NCBI RefSeq assembly: GCF_002797315.1 | Contig: NZ_KZ454936.1 | Location: forward strand, 1,487,133-1,551,132 | Length of the DNA: 64,000 bases | Origin: Bacillus sp. FJAT-44742 | GTDB taxonomy: Bacteria > Bacillota > Bacilli > Bacillales > Marinococcaceae | Direction: 5' to 3' | Shown: positions 1 to 8,533 of the stretch, in pieces | Layout of the letters: each line of letters opens with the position of its first letter | How positions within the stretch are numbered: the stretch's first letter is position 1 | Translations under genes and position numbers: made by a program | Notes under the pieces: model-generated | What the model was told of the DNA's origin: nothing | The model's database searches: none | The model's input: the letters and a program-made list of their open reading frames with translations, nothing else

Positions 1-407
1 GTAAATCTATCGCCGATCGTGCAGCAGGATATAACATCCCTGGAGTGGTTGTCGATGGAAAAGATACTGTTGCTGTGTATAAGGCAGCCCAAAAGGCTGT
101 AGAAAGAGCAAGAAGGGGAGAAGGACCGACTCTCATTGAATGTAAAACCTATAGAAACTACGGTCACTTTGAAGGCGATGCTCAAACGTATAAAGGAGAA
201 GAAGCAGACAAGCATTTGAAAGAAGAAGATGCAATCCTTAAATTCCGCCAATATATGCTTTCAAGCGAGCTTGCGGATGAAAAGCAACTCAATGCTATAG
301 ATGAAAGGGCCAGAAAGGCAGTAGAAGAAGCAGTAGCCTTTGCAGAACAAAGCCCCATGCCTGACTCAGAAGACCTGTTAAAAGATGTTTACGTATCTTA
401 TAAATAA
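1..407 (+). CDS. acoA: Acetoin/2-oxoacid dehydrogenase E1 alpha subunit, C-terminal part
   Basis: The reading frame is open from base 3, so the gene starts upstream of the window; about 134 C-terminal residues are visible. They contain the end of the thiamine-diphosphate fold (ECKTYRNYGHFEGDAQ) and the charged C-terminal helices typical of AcoA/PdhA. With the E1beta subunit it forms the ThDP-dependent E1 component that decarboxylates acetoin or a 2-oxoacid and passes the acyl unit to lipoyl-E2. The GHFEGDAQ form and the gene order favour acetoin dehydrogenase over pyruvate dehydrogenase, but the substrate cannot be proven here. The symbol is a family-level assignment. Confidence 0.8.
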   Translation, partial: KSIADRAAGYNIPGVVVDGKDTVAVYKAAQKAVERARRGEGPTLIECKTYRNYGHFEGDAQTYKGEEADKHLKEEDAILKFRQYMLSSELADEKQLNAIDERARKAVEEAVAFAEQSPMPDSEDLLKDVYVSYK

Positions 408-413
408 TCTCAT

Positions 414-436
414 TCATTTCTTAATAGAAGAAATGA
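414..436 (+). other. Intercistronic hairpin acoA-acoB
   Basis: TCATTTCTT (414-422) pairs with AAGAAATGA (428-436) across a 5-nt loop. No T-run follows, so it is more likely an mRNA-processing or stability element than a terminator. It lies in the 101-bp gap before acoB. Confidence 0.5.
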
Positions 437-508
437 AGACATCACGGGATGTACAAACTTTTGCCGCCCTCAGTTTAAAAAGAATAAATAAGTAAGGAGT
501 GAGTGGAA

Positions 509-1543
509 ATGTCTAGAATTATTACTTTTGCCGATGCCATAAATGAAGCTCTTCAGCAAGCGATGAGAAAAGATGAAAGCGTTATCTTAATGGGAGAGGA
601 TGTAGCAGGTGGGGCAAACGTCGATCACTTGCAGGATGAGGAAGCATGGGGAGGAGTGATGGGAGTCACGAAGGGTCTTGTGCAGGAATTTGGACGGGAC
701 CGGATTTTAGACACTCCTATTGCAGAAGCCGGTTATGTAGGGGCAGCTGTCACTTGTGCCGCAACCGGGATGCGTCCCGTAGCTGAGCTGATGTTTAATG
801 ATTTCATAGGAAGCTGCCTTGATGAAGTAATGAACCAGGGGGCAAAGCTTCGATATATGTTTGGCGGGAAAGCAAAGGTTCCTCTTACGATTCGTACAAT
901 GCACGGTGCGGGGTTTAGGGCAGCTGCCCAGCATTCTCAAAGTTTATATGGAATGTTTACGGCAATTCCTGGAGTTAAAGTTGTAGTTCCCTCCACTCCG
1001 GCTGAAGCAAAGGGTCTCCTGCTGGCAGCTATTGAAGATGATGACCCTGTCATTTTCTTTGAGGATAAAACTCTATATAACGTTAAAGGCGAAGTTCCTG
1101 AAGAATATTTCACGTTGCCGATTGGAGAGGCTGACATAAAAAGGGAAGGGACAGACTTGACAATTGTGACTATAGGGAAACAGGTAAATACAGCTTTAGA
1201 GGCTGCTCAAAAACTGTCAAGTAAAGGAATAGAAACGGAAGTTGTGGATCCTAGAAGTCTTTCTCCTTTAGATGAAGAAACTATTTTACAGTCGGTGGCA
1301 AAAACAAATCGTTTGATTATTATTGATGAAGCAAACCCTCGGTGCAATGTAGCTACTGATATTTCAGCTATGGTAGCTGACAAAGGGTTTGATTATTTGG
1401 ATGCACCAATCAAAATGATCACGGCTCCACATTGTCCAGTTCCATTTTCTCCTGCCCTTGAGGATATTTATCTCCCATCATCACAAAAAGTTCTTCAGGT
1501 TGTGGCTGACCTGATTGATGATGAATCAGTTGTGGCTCTGTAA
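509..1543 (+). CDS. acoB: Acetoin/2-oxoacid dehydrogenase E1 beta subunit
   Basis: 344 residues, full length for the family. It shows the transketolase-like pyrimidine domain (ILMGEDVAGGANVDHLQDEE, TPIAEAGYVGAAVTCAATGM) and the C-terminal transketolase domain (VVDPRSLSPLDEETI). It pairs with E1alpha to form the ThDP site. An in-frame GTG at 503 exists, but AAGGAG at 494-499 is 9 nt from the ATG at 509 and only 3 nt from the GTG, so 509 is chosen. It is the second gene of the aco-type operon and is followed by acoC after a hairpin. Confidence 0.85.
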   Translation: MSRIITFADAINEALQQAMRKDESVILMGEDVAGGANVDHLQDEEAWGGVMGVTKGLVQEFGRDRILDTPIAEAGYVGAAVTCAATGMRPVAELMFNDFIGSCLDEVMNQGAKLRYMFGGKAKVPLTIRTMHGAGFRAAAQHSQSLYGMFTAIPGVKVVVPSTPAEAKGLLLAAIEDDDPVIFFEDKTLYNVKGEVPEEYFTLPIGEADIKREGTDLTIVTIGKQVNTALEAAQKLSSKGIETEVVDPRSLSPLDEETILQSVAKTNRLIIIDEANPRCNVATDISAMVADKGFDYLDAPIKMITAPHCPVPFSPALEDIYLPSSQKVLQVVADLIDDESVVAL

Positions 1544-1556
1544 TGTTAATTTCTTC

Positions 1557-1588
1557 AGATAAGAGTGTGTGCCGGCATGCTCTTATCT
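1557..1588 (+). other. Intercistronic hairpin acoB-acoC
   Basis: AGATAAGAG (1557-1565) and CTCTTATCT (1580-1588) form a perfect 9-bp stem that can be extended inward by wobble pairs. It lies just after the acoB stop and is not followed by a T-run. It is the second such hairpin in this operon. Confidence 0.55.
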
Positions 1589-1620
1589 CTATACTTACCT
1601 ACCACAAAAGGGGTGACAAT

Positions 1621-2886
1621 ATGGCTGTTGAAATAATAATGCCTAAGCTTGGGATGAGTATGTCTGAAGGTACAATTGTTGAATGGTTAAAAAAAGAAAA
1701 CGAAGAGGTAAAAAAAGGAGATCCCGTCGTTTCCATCAGTTCAGATAAGCTTGAGAAAGAGCTTGAAGCCCCGGAAGATGGAATTATCCAATTCGCCGCT
1801 AAAGAAGATGACGTTATCGCTGTTGGTGAAGCGATTGGGTATGTGGGGGCAAAAGGGGAAGAAATTACAAAAAAAGACACACAGGCAAACGGTGCGTATG
1901 AAGAAGCTGGAGCGGCCCTTGAAAGTCCAGCCGAGGAAGATCATAAAGAAACAAAAGACAAGCAGGAAGCGTTTACTTCTCCAAGCAGACGAGTACGTAT
2001 TTCCCCTGCTGCAAAGAAATTGGCTAAAACCAAAGGAGTGGATATTGAAACAGTTCAAGGATCAGGGCCTCAAGGCCGGATTACAAAAGAAGATGTAAAT
2101 AAAGTTATTGAAGAACTTGAGCAGCATAATAAAAACAGGCAAGCGCCAGCAAAAGAAAACCCGGTAAGGAATGAGTCAGAAAAGAAGCCTTCTGTGGAGG
2201 CGAAGCCTATCAGCGGGATGAGAAAGATAATTGCACATAGAATGCATGAAAGTCTTCAATCAACGGCTCAGCTAACGATTATGAGAAAAGCAGACATTAC
2301 TCCATTACTGGACCTGCAAAGCAAGCTGAAAGAAGAGAAAGAAAGAGTACCAGACATGCCAAAGCTTACATTAACGGATTACATTGCAAAAGCGGTTGTT
2401 CTCTCCTTGAAAAATCATCAAGAGATGAATAGTACAATGATTGATGGAAAAATTTACGCTCAGAGTGACATCCATTTGGGCATCGCAACGTCTCTAGACT
2501 CAGGCTTAATGGTTCCTGTTGTTACTAATGCTGGTAACCTGTCACTCGGTCAAATATCAAGTAAAATAAAAGAACTCAGTCAAAAAGCAAGGGGTGGGAG
2601 TATAGATAATCAGGAACTTCAAGGATCTACTTTTACCATTACAAATTTAGGTGCATCGGGTGTTGAATACTTTACACCTATTTTAAACCCACCTGAAACC
2701 GGAATTCTCGGAGTCGGCTCTATTCAGGAAGCTGTAATACTTCGTGACAATCAACCCATTACACAAAAGTATCTCCCTTTAAGCTTAACATTTGATCACA
2801 GGGTAGTGGATGGTGAACCAGCGAGTCGTTTCCTCGATTTTGTTATTAAGAAACTTTCTGTCCCCCATCACCTTCTATTCTCATAA
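1621..2886 (+). CDS. acoC: Dihydrolipoamide acyltransferase (E2)
   Basis: 421 residues. Domains in order: N-terminal lipoyl domain (about 1-75, lipoyl lysine in SSDKLEKE), a charged linker, an E3-binding domain (about 125-160, RISPAAKKLAKTKGVD), a second linker, and the chloramphenicol-acetyltransferase-like catalytic core ending in FDHRVVDGEPASRFLD with the catalytic His/Asp. It transfers the acyl group from E1 to CoA. The frame opens at 1543 overlapping the acoB stop, but the ATG at 1621 has AAAGGGGTG upstream and begins the lipoyl fold directly. No E3 (lipoamide dehydrogenase) follows; a terminator does. Confidence 0.87.
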   Translation: MAVEIIMPKLGMSMSEGTIVEWLKKENEEVKKGDPVVSISSDKLEKELEAPEDGIIQFAAKEDDVIAVGEAIGYVGAKGEEITKKDTQANGAYEEAGAALESPAEEDHKETKDKQEAFTSPSRRVRISPAAKKLAKTKGVDIETVQGSGPQGRITKEDVNKVIEELEQHNKNRQAPAKENPVRNESEKKPSVEAKPISGMRKIIAHRMHESLQSTAQLTIMRKADITPLLDLQSKLKEEKERVPDMPKLTLTDYIAKAVVLSLKNHQEMNSTMIDGKIYAQSDIHLGIATSLDSGLMVPVVTNAGNLSLGQISSKIKELSQKARGGSIDNQELQGSTFTITNLGASGVEYFTPILNPPETGILGVGSIQEAVILRDNQPITQKYLPLSLTFDHRVVDGEPASRFLDFVIKKLSVPHHLLFS

Positions 2887-2917
2887 GCATGGGGGAGCAT
2901 TGAACGTTCCTGAACAT

Positions 2918-2939
2918 TAAGGGCTGGCTTCAGCCCTTA
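2918..2939 (+). terminator. Rho-independent terminator of aco operon
   Basis: TAAGGGCTG/CAGCCCTTA, 9-bp stem with a 4-nt loop, followed by TCTTTCTTTC. It closes the aco operon before an E3 gene could be reached. Confidence 0.8.
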
Positions 2940-3137
2940 TCTTTCTTTCTATTTCAAAGGAAAAATTAGACTGCATGGTATGACGAGGTTCTGCCTTATT
3001 TACACAACATACTGAAAAAATCGCCATCATTTTCCCTTTTACATAGAAAGAATGTGGAACTTGAGCAGGAAAGTAGTAAGTTAGTTCAGAAACTACTAAA
3101 CTGAAGAGGAAACAGATAATAAAGGAGTGTGACATTC

Positions 3138-3560
3138 ATGGCAGAAAAAATGTTTACAGCAAGTGCGGTGGCAGAAGGCGGAAGGAATGGACATGTCAAA
3201 TCAGAAAACGGGTTGATTGATCACAAACTAGTAATGCCTCAAGGAAAAGAGTCTTCATCCGACGGCACGAATCCCGAGCAGCTTTTTGCAGCTGGGTATG
3301 CTGCATGCTTTGATGGCGCCCTTAATCTTATTGCTTCAAAAGCAAATAAGGAAATCGATTCAAAGATAGAAGCAGAAGTGAGTTTATTAAAAGATCCAGA
3401 GGATGACGGCTTTAAAATTGGTGTCACTTTAAATGTATCTATAAACGGAGTGTCACAAGCTGATGCTGAAGAGTTAGCAGAAAAAGCTCATGAATTCTGC
3501 CCGTATTCTAAGGCAACAAGAGGAAACATCGATGTAGATTTAAAAGTTAAAGCTGAATAA
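3138..3560 (+). CDS. ohr: Organic hydroperoxide resistance protein (OsmC/Ohr family)
   Basis: 140 residues, the normal Ohr length. Ohr is a cytosolic thiol peroxidase that reduces organic and fatty-acid hydroperoxides using two cysteines. Both are visible: C57 in FAAGYAACFDGAL and C121 in HEFCPYSKATRGN. The TNPEQLFAAGYAACF motif distinguishes Ohr from plain OsmC. A GTG at 3129 lies 1 nt from AAAGGAG (3121-3127), whereas the ATG at 3138 has a 10-nt spacer and is chosen. No OhrR regulator is adjacent and I see no clear OhrR operator upstream. Monocistronic, between two terminators. Confidence 0.9.
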   Translation: MAEKMFTASAVAEGGRNGHVKSENGLIDHKLVMPQGKESSSDGTNPEQLFAAGYAACFDGALNLIASKANKEIDSKIEAEVSLLKDPEDDGFKIGVTLNVSINGVSQADAEELAEKAHEFCPYSKATRGNIDVDLKVKAE

Positions 3561-3571
3561 GAATAAGAAGG

Positions 3572-3611
3572 TGGGGTTGTCTTAAAAGTTTATCTTTTAA
3601 GCACAGCCCCA
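3572..3611 (+). terminator. Terminator after ohr
   Basis: Long stem: GGGGTTGT-CTTAAAAG pairs with CTTTTAAG-C-ACAGCCCC around a TTTAT loop, followed by TTTTTATT. Confidence 0.85.
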
Positions 3612-3671
3612 TTTTTATTGTAAACTCTCCAAAACTGGGCAAGATAATGCTAAAAAGCAAGGAGATTAGTT

Positions 3672-4637
3672 ATGACCACCATCCGCCTTGGGTATGTAGC
3701 AATGAGCACTCAATTAGTGAATGCTTCTCCATCGCAAACCGTAACGTTTGCCCAATTTAAACAAATAAAAAACAAAGAAGCAGCCATACGAAAACTGGGA
3801 AGGGTGGGAGTTTCCAATTTAGATAGCTGTATTCGTATACTAAAGCATAATATCAGCCACGATATCCAATTTTTTCGCTTAAGTTCGAGACTTGTTCCTT
3901 TAGTCAATCACCCTGAGATTGGACATTGGGACTATATGACCCCTTTGCGTGATAAGCTTTCAGAACTAAAAACGCTAATTAAGAAACACCAAATGCGGGT
4001 GGGGTTTCACCCGGATCACTTTGTCGTTTTAAACAGTGAAAACAAAGAAGTGTTTGTAAACTCGCTTCGTGTTCTTCAGTACCACTTACATTTACTGAAG
4101 GGAATGGGAATTCATCCGGTGCACCGCTGTGTTCTGCATGTGGGTGGGAGATACAATGACAAACAACAAGCATTGGAAACATTTATTGAAAACTGGTCTT
4201 TCATTCCAAAGCAGATTCAGGAAATGATTATTCTTGAGAACGATGACACAGTCTTTACCGCTGAAGACACGTTGTATTTATGCGAAAAGCTGAACATTCC
4301 CATGGTGTTTGATTATCACCATCATCTAACAAATGATGGCGACCGTTCATGGGAGGACCTATGGGACAGAATAGTGAAAACGTGGGAGCATTCCCCGCTG
4401 CCAGTAAAAATGCACATATCCAGCCCAAAGACCGAGAAACAACCGAAGGCTCATCATGATTATATTGATTCAAAACCATTTTTTTCTTTTCTCGGACAAA
4501 TTAACGGATCTGTCAAAAATATTGATTGTATGATAGAAGCCAAAATGAAGGATGAAGCTTTATTTGCCTTAATGAGAAATGTGCAAAAAGATGATACGTT
4601 TCAGGTTTTAAATGGCAGTACATTTATGGTAAAATAA
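3672..4637 (+). CDS. uvsE: UV DNA damage endonuclease UvsE/UVDE
   Basis: 321 residues, family length. UVDE nicks DNA 5' of UV photoproducts and starts an excision pathway independent of UvrABC. It is a TIM-barrel metalloenzyme. Family hallmarks seen: N-terminal RLGYVAMS, then FFRLSSRLVPLVNHPE, VGFHPDHFVVLNS, CVLHVGGRYNDKQ, MIILENDD and VFDYHHHLTNDG, which supply the metal-binding His/Glu/Asp ligands. The ATG is preceded by AAGGAG. It stands alone between ohr and a sensor gene; UVDE is common in sporeformers. Confidence 0.92.
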   Translation: MTTIRLGYVAMSTQLVNASPSQTVTFAQFKQIKNKEAAIRKLGRVGVSNLDSCIRILKHNISHDIQFFRLSSRLVPLVNHPEIGHWDYMTPLRDKLSELKTLIKKHQMRVGFHPDHFVVLNSENKEVFVNSLRVLQYHLHLLKGMGIHPVHRCVLHVGGRYNDKQQALETFIENWSFIPKQIQEMIILENDDTVFTAEDTLYLCEKLNIPMVFDYHHHLTNDGDRSWEDLWDRIVKTWEHSPLPVKMHISSPKTEKQPKAHHDYIDSKPFFSFLGQINGSVKNIDCMIEAKMKDEALFALMRNVQKDDTFQVLNGSTFMVK

Positions 4638-4741
4638 TTTCTTTGCAAAATGCCTGTATGGGTCTTTTCTTTCCTTAGTGACCCGAATATGTTATAAATA
4701 GTGGTAATTATTCAATGCTTTCGTCGTTAGGAGTTGGAGAC

Positions 4742-5779
4742 ATGACAGATAGTAAAGGCAGCATTACGTCAAACCCTTCCATTGCAGTAAATGACGTTCA
4801 ATTTAACTGGGATACCAAAGAAGGACGTTTTCAGTTTGCTGGTAATGATGTGGTATTGTTCTGGATAGAGTCAGCTATGAAAAGTTTTCTGGATACAATT
4901 CAGGAGGTATCCGGGGATGAAGCAGCCGAGGTTGTACTTGAAACCACAGGCTACAGAATGGGGACGAACGTCAGTGACTTTTTTAAACAAACAAATGTTG
5001 AAGAAGTAGTGAAAATGCTTCCTAAAGTATACGGTGCTGCCGGATGGGGAAAGGTGACATTTAAAGAATTTTCGGTTGAGAATAAAACAGCAGTCATTCA
5101 AGTGAAAGACAGCTGGGAATACAAAGTAATGAAAGAGCAAGGAAAAAACAGGCCCGGCTTATTTTTACCAGGGCATTGGGCAGGAGTCCTTAGCGGTCTT
5201 TTTGAGGATAATATCTGGTATAAGATAAATAAATCACAGATCCTTGGCGATGAATACAGTGAGTACATATACAATGCTTCTTCTATTACTCCTTCCCAAA
5301 ACATACATGATTTATCAAGAAAAGAAGAACAGTCTCAGATCAGCAAGCTTGAAGAAATGGTTCTGGACAGGACAAAAGAATTATCAAATCTAGTAAAAGA
5401 AATTTCCTCTCCTCTTATACCGGTTTTGGATGACATAGTGGTGATTCCCCTATTAGGAAGCTATGATGAAAACCGCTCAAATGAGCTTCTTGAAAAAACA
5501 CTTTCCAAGCTGCCTGAATTTAAGGCCAGATATTTAATTCTGGATTTAACCGGACTTCATGGCGATGTTAATGAATATACTATAGCACTTATTCATAAGT
5601 TAACCGAAACGACATCTTTACTGGGCACGGAAAGTATTCTAGTAGGGATGTCACCTGAATTAAGTATTCAAATGACGAAATTCGGCTTTCGCGTGGAAGA
5701 AAAGAAATTGCATTGTTTTTCCACTTTAAAACATGCTATTTTTTATTCACTGTCTCAGCAGGGCAAACAAATTATCTAG
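4742..5779 (+). CDS. V4R-like sensor + STAS domain protein (RsbR-like)
   Basis: 345 residues. The N-terminal 170 residues resemble the V4R/XylR-N small-ligand sensor fold (FLPGHWAGVLSGLFEDNIWY, then SQILGDEYSEYIYNAS), but the metal or redox cysteines often found there are replaced. A short coiled linker (KEEQSQISKLEEMVLDRTKEL) joins it to a C-terminal STAS domain of RsbR type (EISSPLIPVLDDIVVIPLLG, then RYLILDLTGLHGDVNEYT). RsbR proteins form stressosomes that control SigB through RsbT. Serine and threonine residues occur at the usual phosphorylation stretch, but equivalence needs alignment. TAGGAG at 4728-4733 supports the ATG at 4742 rather than 4715. Family known, ligand unknown. Confidence 0.65.
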   Translation: MTDSKGSITSNPSIAVNDVQFNWDTKEGRFQFAGNDVVLFWIESAMKSFLDTIQEVSGDEAAEVVLETTGYRMGTNVSDFFKQTNVEEVVKMLPKVYGAAGWGKVTFKEFSVENKTAVIQVKDSWEYKVMKEQGKNRPGLFLPGHWAGVLSGLFEDNIWYKINKSQILGDEYSEYIYNASSITPSQNIHDLSRKEEQSQISKLEEMVLDRTKELSNLVKEISSPLIPVLDDIVVIPLLGSYDENRSNELLEKTLSKLPEFKARYLILDLTGLHGDVNEYTIALIHKLTETTSLLGTESILVGMSPELSIQMTKFGFRVEEKKLHCFSTLKHAIFYSLSQQGKQII

Positions 5780-5790
5780 GTTAGGTTTGG

Positions 5791-5817
5791 AAAACAGGTG
5801 ATGAACTCACCTGTTTT
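5791..5817 (+). terminator. Terminator after STAS gene
   Basis: AAAACAGGTGA / TCACCTGTTTT with a TGAAC loop, followed by further T residues. Confidence 0.85.
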
Positions 5818-5887
5818 TTGTATATAAAGCCTTTATGTTTGGAAGAATGTTCCTATAAGTGAATGTTTATCTATAGGAGGGGTTTAC

Positions 5888-7480
5888 TTGAAGGAACCTG
5901 AAAAGCATAATCAAAATGCAGAGGAAACACTGACTAATCGTCAGGGCCACCCAGTAACAGATAATCAAAATGTAAGAACTGTAGGGAATAGAGGCCCAAC
6001 GACTCTTGAAAATTATGATTTTCTTGAAAAAATAAGTCACTTTGATCGTGAAAGGATTCCTGAAAGGGTTGTACATGCCAGAGGTGCAGGAGCTCATGGA
6101 TATTTTGAGGCTTATGGGACCGTAGGTGATGAGCCAGCATCAACATATACACGTGCCAAGCTTTTCCAGGAGAAAGGGAAACAAACTCCTGTATTTGTTA
6201 GATTCTCCTCTGTCATTCATGGTGGGCATTCACCTGAAACATTAAGAGATCCAAGAGGTTTTGCAGTGAAATTTTACACAGAGGACGGAAATTGGGACTT
6301 AGTCGGCAATAATCTTAAAATATTTTTCATCAGAGACCCTCTAAAATTTCCTGACCTGGTACATGCGTTTAAGCCTGATCCTGTAACTAATATACAAGAT
6401 GGTGAGAGAATTTTTGATTTTGTTTCACAATCTCCAGAAGCCACTCATATGGTTACCTTCTTGTTCTCTCCTTGGGGAATACCAGCCAATTATAGACAGA
6501 TGCAAGGGTCCGGGGTAAATACTTATAAATGGGTCAATAATGAAGGAAAAGCTGTTCTTGTTAAATATCACTGGGAGCCCAAGCAAGGAATTCGCAACTT
6601 AACACAGGCAGAAGCTGAATCTATCCAATCAAAAAACTTTAATCATGCGACCCAGGACCTTTTTGAAGCGATAGAAGAAGGAAACTTTCCGGAATGGGAG
6701 CTGTTTGTGCAAATATTAAGTGATGAGGATCACCCTGAACTGGACTTCGATCCCCTTGATCCTACAAAGCTATGGTATAAAGAAGAGGTACCATGGCAGC
6801 CAGTAGGCAAAATGGTATTAAATAAGAATCCAGAAGATTATTTTGCAGAAGTCGAACAGGCTGCTTTTGGAACTGGCGTATTAGTAGATGGATTAGATTT
6901 CTCCGATGATAAGCTGTTGCAAGGAAGAACCTTCTCCTATTCTGATACACAGCGGTACCGAGTAGGATCTAACTATCTACAATTACCGATTAACTCACCA
7001 AAAAAGGGCGTAGCAACCAACCAGCGAGGCGGGCAGATGGAATACAAGGTGGATAAGGGCAAAGCTCAAAATCCTCATGTAAACTATGAACCGTCTATCA
7101 TTGGGGGACTGCAGGAAGCAGACCAAGCAGGGAAAGAACATACTCCTTATGTAGAAGGAGAATTAAAAAGAGAGTCCATTGATCGTACAAATAACTTTGG
7201 TCAAGCAGGGGAGACATACAGACGACTTAGTGACTTTGAAAGAAATGAATTAATATCAAACCTTGTCGATACTTTGAAACCTTGCCGGGAAGAAATTCAA
7301 AATCAAATGATAGAAAACTTCAAAAAAGCGGATCCAGAGTATGGAAGAAGAGTAGAAGAGGGTCTTAGAAGAAAGAAGGAAGATGAAAACTCTTCTCACA
7401 GAAATCCAATGGGTGCCACTAATGGGGAGGAAGCAGTAAAACAGGCAGAAGACATTAGCCATCCTTCTGACCCCTATTAA
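5888..7480 (+). CDS. Heme catalase (small-subunit clade, KatA/KatX-like)
   Basis: 530 residues; decomposes hydrogen peroxide. Visible: [16 protein letters not shown]-terminus, catalytic His about 63 ([15 protein letters not shown]), distal Asn about 141 ([13 protein letters not shown]), and the proximal heme tyrosine in [14 protein letters not shown]. The C-terminus carries about 40 extra polar residues compared with vegetative KatA, which recalls KatX of spores, so I give no symbol. It starts with TTG, 6 nt after a GGAGGGG site; no in-frame ATG fits. I found no PerR box in the 100 bp upstream. Strong terminator follows. Confidence 0.9.
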   Translation: MKEPEKHNQNAEETLTNRQGHPVTDNQNVRTVGNRGPTTLENYDFLEKISHFDRERIPERVVHARGAGAHGYFEAYGTVGDEPASTYTRAKLFQEKGKQTPVFVRFSSVIHGGHSPETLRDPRGFAVKFYTEDGNWDLVGNNLKIFFIRDPLKFPDLVHAFKPDPVTNIQDGERIFDFVSQSPEATHMVTFLFSPWGIPANYRQMQGSGVNTYKWVNNEGKAVLVKYHWEPKQGIRNLTQAEAESIQSKNFNHATQDLFEAIEEGNFPEWELFVQILSDEDHPELDFDPLDPTKLWYKEEVPWQPVGKMVLNKNPEDYFAEVEQAAFGTGVLVDGLDFSDDKLLQGRTFSYSDTQRYRVGSNYLQLPINSPKKGVATNQRGGQMEYKVDKGKAQNPHVNYEPSIIGGLQEADQAGKEHTPYVEGELKRESIDRTNNFGQAGETYRRLSDFERNELISNLVDTLKPCREEIQNQMIENFKKADPEYGRRVEEGLRRKKEDENSSHRNPMGATNGEEAVKQAEDISHPSDPY

Positions 7481-7509
7481 TCATAAGTTCCCTGTAAAAC
7501 TAATAAAGT

Positions 7510-7540
7510 AAGGCTGTTGAAAATTTCTTTCAACAGCCTT
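7510..7540 (+). terminator. Terminator after catalase
   Basis: AAGGCTGTTGAAA / TTTCAACAGCCTT, perfect 13-bp stem, 5-nt loop, then TTTATTT. Confidence 0.9.
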
Positions 7541-7567
7541 TTATTTATGAAAAAAATGCAACTTGAG

Positions 7568-7587
7568 TCCCCTAAGAGGGGATTTTT
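7568..7587 (+). terminator. Short terminator-like hairpin upstream of MBL gene
   Basis: TCCCC / GGGGA with a TAAGA loop followed by TTTTT. It is 150 bp before the MBL start and could be a leader attenuator or a second stop for catalase readthrough. Confidence 0.4.
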
Positions 7588-7735
7588 CTGTAAAGAGGAA
7601 AATCTTCAAAGAGAGAAGAATATATTAGCATTACCTTAACGAAAAGAGAGAAGCTGAAATTATGGAAGGAACCTGGAACCTGTTCAACATTTCATTCAAG
7701 TTGAGTGAATAAAAATAAAAAAGGAGCTAGTAAAT

Positions 7736-8533
7736 TTGCGAGTAACTAGAATAAAAAACGTTTATCAATTAAGTTTTATGCCGCGCGTATTCCCTGTCAA
7801 TTGCTATTTAATCGAAGAAGAAAAAGGTCTGACCTTAATTGATGCTGCATTACCTTATAGTGCAGATAAGATAATGCAATCGGCCGCAACAATTGGAAAG
7901 CCTATTAAACAAATTCTTTTAACACATGCTCACGGGGATCATGTTGGAGCATTGGACAGGCTGAAAGAGATCTTGACTGACGTTCCTATAATGATGGCTA
8001 AAAGAGAGGAAAAGATACTTAAAGGCAGCAAAGAATTAGAACCAGGTGAACCTAGCCAGCCCATTCGAGGGGGAGTACCTAAGAATGTTAAAGCTGTTCC
8101 TGATATCTATCTCAAAGAGGGAGATCACGTAGGCTCCTTGACTGTAATTTCTACCCCTGGCCACACACCTGGCTCTCTATCCTTTTTAGATAAACGAGAC
8201 AATATTCTAATTGGCGGGGATCCTTTTCAGACAAGAGGGGGGATGGCTGTAAGTGGCGATTTGCGCCTTTCTTTTCCCTTTCCTGCTTTGGCAACATGGA
8301 ATAAACAAGAAGCAGTCAAAAGTGCCAAGAAGATTGCTGCCTATAGACCATCTGTACTCGCGGTCGGGCATGGAAAAATGGTCCATAATCCATTAAAAGA
8401 CATTGAAAGAGCGATAATGAAAGCTGAAAAAAGTATTAAAAAAGTGGTTCTAAGTCAAATGTTGGGGTGGGAGCTTTTTGCTCCTGCCCCTTTATCCTAC
8501 TTGAATGGTCTTTCCTTTTACCTGATGATGTAA
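7736..8533 (+). CDS. MBL-fold metallo-hydrolase, C-terminus rewritten by an IS
   Basis: 265 residues as it stands. The metallo-beta-lactamase fold is complete: THAHGDHVGAL metal motif (about 61-71), the distal histidine in STPGHTPGSLSFL, the bridging aspartate in LIGGDPFQT and the last histidine in VLAVGHGKMV. It hydrolyses an unknown substrate. TTG start, 9 nt after AAGGAG. Residues after about V237 come from the end of the IS starting at 8446. The sequence beyond the IS (9831-9845) shows that the ancestral protein ended VVSQ-stop at about 240 residues, so the present 25-residue tail is new. The catalytic fold should survive. Confidence 0.85.
   Translation: MRVTRIKNVYQLSFMPRVFPVNCYLIEEEKGLTLIDAALPYSADKIMQSAATIGKPIKQILLTHAHGDHVGALDRLKEILTDVPIMMAKREEKILKGSKELEPGEPSQPIRGGVPKNVKAVPDIYLKEGDHVGSLTVISTPGHTPGSLSFLDKRDNILIGGDPFQTRGGMAVSGDLRLSFPFPALATWNKQEAVKSAKKIAAYRPSVLAVGHGKMVHNPLKDIERAIMKAEKSIKKVVLSQMLGWELFAPAPLSYLNGLSFYLMM
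8438..8445. repeat. Target-site duplication, left copy
   Basis: AAAAAAGT, identical to 9825-9832 on the other side of the IS. Confidence 0.9.

Noticed and set aside
7568-7735. Possible riboswitch upstream of the MBL gene
   Set aside because: Only a 5-bp stem with T-run is visible; no conserved aptamer features recognised.
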